A stretch of 64,000 bases of DNA from Rhizomys pruinosus (Eukaryota > Chordata > Mammalia > Rodentia > Spalacidae). A program made the position numbers and the translations under genes. Of this stretch, positions 57,066 through 64,000 are shown in pieces. The notes under the pieces were generated by a model that worked only from the letters and a program-made list of their open reading frames with translations, did no database searches and was not told the origin of the DNA. Positions within the stretch are counted from its first letter, which is position 1. Every line of letters starts with the position of its first letter. The stretch is taken from contig VZQC01009555.1 of assembly GCA_009823505.1 (NCBI GenBank), positions 245,542 through 309,541 on the forward strand, in the 5' to 3' direction.

Positions 57066-59433
57066 CTCATATGGATGCTAGTACCAATAACCCATTATAA
57101 ATATTTCTCGTGGAGAGGGATGCATAGGAAAAGAACAACAACAGAAAGACTGAGACTGCATCAAAAAGGGACTGAAGTGGTGAATTGGGAGGGGGTAGGG
57201 GTGGGAGATGTACCACGGGGGTAAGATAATTCGATTATTGCATATTTGGTTGATGTGAGTTCAACAAGCACCCAGTTTTGCTTAGACTAGACAACTGTCT
57301 ACAGGATACATGGTATTGAGGACTTAGTAAAAGTAAATAATGTGTATATTAAACACTGGTGTACAGACTCGATAAGATGGTAATGCAATCTGAGTTAAAT
57401 GGAGATAAAATCGCTGTTGCCCACATTTATTTTACATAAAATCTTAGAGCAATACTTGGGGGAATGGCACATACAAAGTGGTCCTCTATAATTGTCTTCT
57501 TCTCTGTTGTACGTAATCCCCCTTGTAAGCATTACTTTTATGATGATTTAACTTAAAAAGTAAGTTTGCTTCCCAAGTTAGTGACATATAGTCACCCAAA
57601 AAACCATGGGTGAATTTGATAAATCTGTGCCTTGATTCCACCCTGTGGTGTTTGATAGTTATGTAGAAATAAAATGTCTTCTGGAGACTAAGGGTTAAAA
57701 AAAAACGGGTGGGGGTGATACAGAAGACATGAAACCGTTTCGTTTCGGCGAAAAGTTGTGCAATTCAAACTTAAAACGAACTACAAAGTTTTGTGGGTTC
57801 CAACAGGACAAAATGTCCACCAACTCAACGGTCTGAGAAAGAAAAGATACAGGTTTGGCATTGAGTAGGATGTACCGAAAGTGCCAACTGAAAGGTTGAA
57901 CCGTCTGACCATTGAAAAAAAAGGGAAGAAGAAAAGCCATTCAGAGGCCATAAACATTGAACTCCTCTGTGGATCCTACTGTAACAACTATTTATAATGA
58001 GTCCTATTTAAACTTACCTTCTAGGTGATGCAAAGGTTTGATAATGAAAGACTTTCTTTCGCCCCCCCCCCCATATACAAGGAGAAAAATGACAATGATG
58101 AGGTCGCTCTCCAACGGTAAATTGGAGACAACTATTATAAGAGGTAATCTCTTATAAAACTGGTAAAAAATGCCTTTTTTAATTGAATTAATTAGACAAT
58201 AAGAACTGTGAAAAGGATTATTCCTGTTTTTCATAACCAAATATAATACTAAAAGTCCTTAAGAGATGCACTTAAGCAAAATATATCAATACAGGAGCTC
58301 TGACATGCAAGTGTACAGATGGGATTATTCTGCCAGGAGATTTTGGCCAGGGAGCCCAAGGCCCCCACAAAGGGTAAAGGCTCCGTGCCTCTAAACGGGG
58401 ATACCTGCAAGAAGAGAGGCGATAAGGCCCTGCTGTCCCCCCCCGAAGACCTGACAATTATATAGGAAGATGGTATTGAGACCCACACATGAAGTGAAAG
58501 ATGGCTCTGGAACACACGAGAGTGTTACCAAAGGCCGCAAAACCAAGAAAGCAAATTCGGGTCTCCCTGAGTCAAGCAAGACAACACTGTCAGCACCAGC
58601 TACAACTCGTCACCGGCCTGAAAATACTGTGCAGCAGAGGCAGCCATATGCCTGTATATCCCAAATCTAATTGGCTATTGGCTCTCTCCTTGGAGGAATA
58701 ACCCATGGCTGATGCCACAAGCTTACATCCTCTACAGGTTAGGAGATGTTATAAGCCACAGTAAGACCCTGTCATATATTAACAGGAAAAAATGTAATTC
58801 ATGGATTAACATATCATCCAAACATATGTGTCTATACCAAAGTAACCTACCATAACTATTAGTGCTGTTTAAATACCTATATATCTAATTGCTTGTGCTT
58901 CATTAGTAGGATCGAAAGGTTATTCCTGGACAAACTGTCAGCCCAAGAAAGGAAACAGCCAGAATTGACCAGAGTCCAAGACAACAGCTCCAGAGAGAGT
59001 GGACTGTTTTGCTTCTCATCCACCTGTGCCCCTTTTCTAAGCCTAGGGAACAATCTGCGGAAGAGGGGGTGTGGTAGAATGTAAGGGCTGCGATTGGGGT
59101 GAATGGTGAAACTACAGCAATGTCATCTGGACACTCATTTGATCAACTTGATTGAGCATACAACCCCTCACCCCTTGCTGGAAGGTGGGGCTGTGGGGGT
59201 TTGGGCACAACAGCCTGCAAATTGGTTTTGCATGAAGGATGCTTGTACTCATGGATTATCACTTATAGCTAAAAAATGAAAATAAAAAAACTGAAAGATG
59301 CAGGACAGTTATGGCGGAATGCATGATCTGGGATGGGGTGGGGGTGGGGGGAAGGGAAAGGGAAATATGCCTGAACTGAATTGGAACATGATGTATGAAA
59401 TGCACAAAGCATCAATAAAAAAATGTTAAAAAA
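57066..59433 (+). mobile_element. Long 3'UTR of the full-length L1
   Basis: Starts after ORF2 (ccctcatatggatgctagta). The last 150 bp (59285-59433: gatgcaggacagttatggcg then atgatctgggatggggtggg) match the tails of the short-UTR L1s at 4.0 and 18.1 kb. The 2.1 kb between is absent from those. Part of it (gcctagggaacaatctgcgg then gaatgtaagggctgcgattg at about 59040-59095) resembles Lx-class 3'UTRs. I did not recognise 57.1-58.9 kb. Confidence 0.6.
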
Positions 59434-59449
59434 AAAGAAGTGAAACCCT

Positions 59450-59846
59450 ATAAGGAGTTTTTATGAACTATGTGCTCCTTCTGCATATGCACTATATAGC
59501 TCTGTGAATAAAATTTTGAATCATTTGTAACATGAAATTTCTATATAATAATACCCAGTGTTCTTGTTAAAAGCTCACCAGGTACCAAGGAACTTTAAAA
59601 GTACCCCCCCCCAATTGGGTAATGTGAACTTTGTTCTTATAAGTCAAGAAATTAAGATAAAAAAAATTAAATAACTTCTGAAGATCACAGAGTTTATCCT
59701 CGGAAATACAGTCAATTTGGAGTTTTTGTTCCTGACAGTATAAAACAGCTGGTATAATACATGCTCTCCCAAGTATTATTTTAATGTTGTTCATCAATTA
59801 TTTGTCATCATATACAGTTGACTTATGCTGGGTAATTTCTGTTACT
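59450..59846. other. No gene recognised
   Basis: AT-rich flank of the L1. Nothing recognised. Confidence 0.55.
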
Positions 59847-59859
59847 AAAAGCACCATCC

Positions 59860-59951
59860 ATCAGACACTCTGTCATAGTAATATCAAGTGTAACATGGCG
59901 TCCTTCAAATGATGAAGTAAATTGATTTAATTATGCTAAAAATAAATAAAT
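59860..59951 (+). mobile_element. 92-bp TSD-flanked insert of unknown origin
   Basis: The direct repeat aaaagcaccatcc at 59847-59859 and 59952-59964 (13 bp, identical) flanks 92 bp ending in aaaaataaataaat. The A-rich 3' end plus TSD is the hallmark of L1-mediated retrotransposition. I do not recognise the source transcript. Confidence 0.7.
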
Positions 59952-59964
59952 AAAAGCACCATCC

Positions 59965-60492
59965 TTTTAAGGAGATATGTGTTTCTTCAAGCATCACTTG
60001 ATTTTCTTTGTGAATTCTTAGCAACATTTGATCTAAGAATGTGAACACATTTACAGTTTTACTTGGAGAACTGTTCTCAGTTTACATAGAAAAGCTGAGA
60101 TTCCCTCAAGTCTTGTAACTCATAAACAGAAGAACCTGACAGAATCCAGTTTTCCCAATGTCAGCTTGAGAATTAAAATGTTTGCCTTTGCTGTTTGTTT
60201 TTCTTGAGTAAATCTGTAGAACCACCAAAGAGCTATGGAAGTGTTTGTAGGCAGGTAAGGAGGCTTTCAATGTGGCATCAGATCCAGTTATGAATCCAGG
60301 CACCTGTGTGATCAATAACACAGCGAGACTTCGGTGTTGCATAGTCGATCTGAACTCCAAGAAATGGAAAATGAACAACTGTGAAAAGACTTCTACTCAG
60401 GGAACATACGTAAGTCAAATATTTCCAGTGCTGAATTATAATAGAACTCTACTGAAGAAATTAATATGTATTACATTTGTTTTCTAATTTCA
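59965..60492. other. No gene recognised
   Basis: No repeat or coding motif recognised. Confidence 0.55.
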
Positions 60493-60860
60493 TTTCTGTG
60501 GCTGTGATAAAATACTATGGCTTGAAGCAACTTAGGGGAGGAAGGGATTCATATCATCTTACACTTCTATGGAACAGTTGGGAGGTCAAGGCAAGAACTT
60601 CAATGCAGAGATAATGAGTGCACGCATGCTCAAGTGCTTGTTCTCAGCTAGATTTCTCCATTGTTACCCAGTTAGGGACACCCTGCTTAGGGAATGGTAC
60701 CACTTCCTGTGGGTGATGAAAGATGAGTTTTCCCACATCACTTAAGACCATCCCATATAGATATGCCCACACACCAAACCAGTATAGACAATTATTCATT
60801 AAAACCACCATCCCAGGTGATTCTTGGATGTGTCAAGTTGACAATTAAAGCTAACAGTCA
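60493..60860 (+). mobile_element. URR1-like rodent repeat
   Basis: Contains gctgtgataaaatactatgg, aagcaacttaggggaggaag and, at the far end, tgtgtcaagttgacaattaa. These are the start and end blocks of a common rodent interspersed repeat I know as URR1 (nonautonomous hAT-type DNA element). The family name is given with moderate confidence; the presence of the repeat is firmer. Confidence 0.65.
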
Positions 60861-63800
60861 CACTTGGTTAGAAATTCCATGAAATGTTTGTGAAGAGTGG
60901 AAACGTGAGCTGGAAATGACGCCATGCATAAAAAGGTTCCACATTAGGATGTCAGAGCTTGGGGAAGGAACAGAGCATCAGCCAGGCAAGAGTTAACCTC
61001 ACCTCATGAATGTCCTTGGGCTCCTACCTAATTTTCAAGTCTCAGTTTTATCCCCAGGTTGAATAAGAATAAAAATTAGGGCAGAGTCTATTTTTAGACA
61101 CCTACTGTGAGTCCTGTGTCACTCTACTAGGTAATTTAAGATGGCTATCTCATTTAATTCCACAGAGTAATACTCTAAGGATCCCTTGTTCTAGTGCCCA
61201 CAAGAGCTGAGAAGGATCTCTAATCTTAGAAGCATCTCCAATTGGCTGTCATTGGTCCAGGTAAATAGAGGAAGCTCAGCATTTAGAGCTTCAGAGATTG
61301 TGCCTATAATCCCTCTGTGTCTGCCTTAGGCAGAGCAAGGATGTCAAAAAGCACTTATAACGCACCCAGCTAATCAAATAGGAGATTATGGCTCATTATG
61401 CAATTTAGTTGGTCTCCCATAAACTTTCAGCTGTAAGTCTGCTTGGACACAGACAGGATGACCAAGAATGATGGATTATAGTGTTAAGTGTGTGAAACTA
61501 GGACTGGACCTTACAGAAGGCCAGCTCCACTGCTGATTGGCTAGATGCCACTTAAATACATTTTCATGCATATCAAGAGCATGAAACCATCAGCCTCTCA
61601 AGAAAAATCGGATGTAAAATTTGGAGACTCAATCTCTCTATAGGGAGCAAGCAAGTTTCATAGCACAGAGACCGGTCTGCTGTTAAAACTCAACCCCTGA
61701 CCTCTGGTCCACTGTTATTTTTACTGTCCTGGCCTGTATTTTTAATATCTAGCCCAAATCTCTTGTTTGTGAACAAAAAGCACTGTTGCTATAGTTACAC
61801 TGAAATAGCTTGAAAATTTGCTTTGCCGAGATGAGGAGAATGAAGATGGCTTGAAGATTTTTTTCCATATTTCTGAGACAGGATGCTGGTGCTGGTAAGA
61901 CTCAAAAACACAGGTCTAAAATAGCAGCAAGTGGCTCTAGGGACGGGGTGCCACCTCCTTGTAGAGCCGAAGGGATGCGAGTGGAATCTTTGATCGAGTT
62001 TTTCCAGTGAATCCCCAAATGTGTGTTTAATGGGTGGAATTGGAGGTAGGAAGAACATACAGAACAGAGACCAGGTTTAGCAGTCACACTTCTAATCAGC
62101 TGGGCGCCCCCTTATTTTCTGGTTCAATAGTTCTCTCTGATAGTATTAATTTCTAGAAATAACCATTAGAAGTGCTTTAATCAGATTCATACTCATGCAA
62201 TTTTTATAGAAATTTTAAAAGAAGATGTTCACCTTTTCTCTTATTAGTAAGTTTGAAACAAGTTAGAAGCAACCCTCAGGCAGGAATTGAACACTATCAG
62301 GAGACTATTAAATGCTGTTAGACCACTGTTCATGTTCATGTTTTCTGTAAGCACTGTTTTCAAAATTTGCTTTTCCTTTATAAAAACTAAGATATTGTCG
62401 TCCAAGGCAATTTGACTCCCTGATTGAAGGGTGCTAGACTCTTTCCTGGCAACCTGCCTGTCTGGGACATAGGACTGTAGTCATCTAGACTGACTGCATG
62501 CCCCTCTGACAGATTTGAAGACTTAACAGAGGCATTGAGGAAGCTGCAGTGAGTAACAGAGATGCAACGGGGACCAGGAAGTGCAGTATGCTGACTGTGA
62601 TTGTTCCACAAAAGTTGTGCAAGATTTTCCTCCCTCACAAGCTTAGACAAACTCTAGATAACCACGTGGGGGTGGGGGACACTTCCCCCAGTGGCGCAAC
62701 AGAATCATCTTGATGGCTAGATTCTCCTTTGCTTAAGTCTACCATAACTAGTACAAGCAAGACCATTCATCTGCATTAGGGTCTACCATGAATGGTGTTT
62801 GCACCCTTTCCAGGTCACTTTTCTGATTGTAGAAGCAGGCTACCAGCCCAGAGACCCTTTCCTGTGCTGTCTCCTGGTGTTAGGACCGGGAACAATAAAA
62901 TGTTTCTCTTGAGTGAGATTCCTTTCCTGCCTGCTTTTGACCTTTTCATTACTAGACCCAGCTGAAATGGTAAGGCAGAAAAAGTGGCAGAAGAGAGAAC
63001 AGTAGTAGTGGCTGTGCAGAGGGCGCTGCCTCCCAGCCACTCCAGTAGCACTGAGAGAGCAGCTGTGGCAGCAGCAATGGAGTGACACAGAGTTGGCAGA
63101 GACACTGACCTGTGTGGAACAGAGCGGAGGAAAGAGGAAGACATCTAGACAGGGCAGAAGACTGTGAGGAGCCAGGAACAAGGAGCTGAAGATCCCATGT
63201 CAAGAATTACTCCAGAGCCGCCAAGCCTTGGAGACCAGAAGGCTCAGGTATCACAGGCCCACAGCCCTGTCTGGCTGCTTTCAAATCTGAAACCCGACAC
63301 CACAGCCTCAAGAGCTGGATGGAACAGCAGCTTTAACAGCTGTTGCTATAGGGCTCCAAATCCTAGCACCCTGCAAGGCCTGTTGGAGAGTCCTAACTCC
63401 AGCAGATGCTGCTTCTTTCTGATGCTATGGTGCCCTGCTGCTGGGAGAATGGCGACTACAATAGCTGCAAATTCCATAGGAACCAGTGGCTAAAGCCCAG
63501 GGGATAAGCCTCCAGCCTTAGGATATAGAACCACCATTCCTATCATCTTTGTTTTTGCATTTCCATTGAGGCTCAGTTACATGACACATGTTATGTCTTC
63601 CCACTCCTATTAAAAATCTGCTGAAATATATTTCATTGCTTCACATTGCCTAAGAGGTAGTGTTCCCTCTTCTCATCCAACAATCAGCAAGCGAATTCTG
63701 GTTTGAACTCCCTTTAGAACAGAAGTTTCTCTGAAGGACTGATGATTAGTTTCACAATGGATGGCCTCCTTAAGACATTGGGAATGAATGCTCTTTATTT

Positions 63801-64000
63801 TTTGTGTCATCTTATTGTTTTAGTTTTTCATTTCTCTCATTACAAAGTAACTATATACATTGCAGAAATTTAATGTGTGACGTCTATTGCTTTGTTAGCA
63901 AATTAACTGAGAATGTAGTGGCTTTCTGCAACAATGACATGGTCTTCATTTTTGTAGGTCGAGCAGTGAGATTCAGCTAGGAAGCCAATGTAATCATTTA
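60861..64000. other. Non-repetitive stretch, no gene recognised
   Basis: About 3.1 kb with no SINE or L1 recognised. The longest ORFs (about 110 codons at 62815-63181 minus and 63164-63493 plus) overlap on opposite strands in a GC-richer patch. They lack domains, and I see no splice-site-bounded exon I can support. It could hold regulatory elements or an unrecognised old repeat. Confidence 0.5.

Larger units (their letters stand above)
50948..59433 (+). mobile_element. Full-length L1 with 16-bp TSD
   Basis: The 5' flank at 50932-50947 (aaagaagtgaaatcct) and 3' flank at 59434-59449 (aaagaagtgaaaccct) form a TSD with one mismatch. The order is GC-rich 5'UTR, ORF1, ORF2, 3'UTR, and a terminal catcaataaaaaaatgttaa tail. 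At 8.5 kb it is longer than a typical L1 because 57.1-59.27 kb adds about 2.1 kb of 3'UTR. Its coding part is saturated with indels (see findings). Confidence 0.92.

Noticed and set aside
63164..63493. 109-codon plus-strand ORF, and 109-113-codon minus-strand ORFs at 62815-63181, as host exons
   Set aside because: The overlapping ORFs on opposite strands share GC-richer composition but show no domain, signal peptide or supported splice sites. Length alone is within chance.

Overview
The window is intergenic, repeat-saturated nuclear DNA from a muroid rodent. Clues are B1 (7SL-derived) SINEs, B2/B3 (tRNA-derived) SINEs, B4 and RSINE1-type composite SINEs, rodent L1 elements with two 3'UTR designs, and long microsatellites. 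The B2 tail differs from the familiar mouse B2 tail, so Mus is unlikely, but I cannot name the species. No host protein-coding gene is supported: every ORF with recognisable homology is L1 ORF1 or ORF2, and all are broken. There is no operon, CRISPR array, phage or other prokaryote-type system. One ncRNA-derived locus is clear: a truncated U4 snRNA retropseudogene.

Layout. 0-1.4 kb is unannotated DNA with one B1. 1.6-4.1 kb is a 5'-truncated L1 with target-site duplications (TSDs), a nested B2 and an internal tandem duplication. 4.1-7.6 kb is mostly non-repetitive with simple repeats and three SINEs. 7.7-11 kb is a mosaic of L1 3' ends holding the U4 pseudogene. 11-13.9 kb is sparse SINEs and microsatellites. 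13.9-18.2 kb is one L1 insertion with a classic inverted 5' end (twin priming) and an 11-bp TSD. 18.2-22.2 kb is mostly unannotated. 22.2-36.4 kb is a nest: an older L1 (promoter-like tandem monomers, ORF remnants, about 1.9-kb 3'UTR) hosts a younger L1, which hosts a B1 and a B2. Inside that B1 lies a 4.7-kb inverted copy of the same locus, next to the only N in the window. 36.4-50.9 kb is mostly non-repetitive DNA with SINEs, L1 tails and a 22-bp minisatellite of about 28 copies. 50.9-59.4 kb is a full-length L1 with a 16-bp TSD, but its reading frames are shredded by small indels. 59.4-64 kb is mostly non-repetitive DNA with a URR1-like repeat.

The two strongest unusual signals are probably assembly-related rather than biological. 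The inverted copy at 25,580-30,281 and the body of the L1 at about 51.1-57 kb both show indel-rich divergence, as expected if gaps were closed with uncorrected single-molecule reads. The biological signals worth keeping are the U4 retropseudogene, the twin-primed L1, several L1 copies ending at one upstream A-rich site, a B2 subtype with an internal expansion, the minisatellite with a 176-bp higher-order period, and a possible ancient CR1/L3-like remnant.
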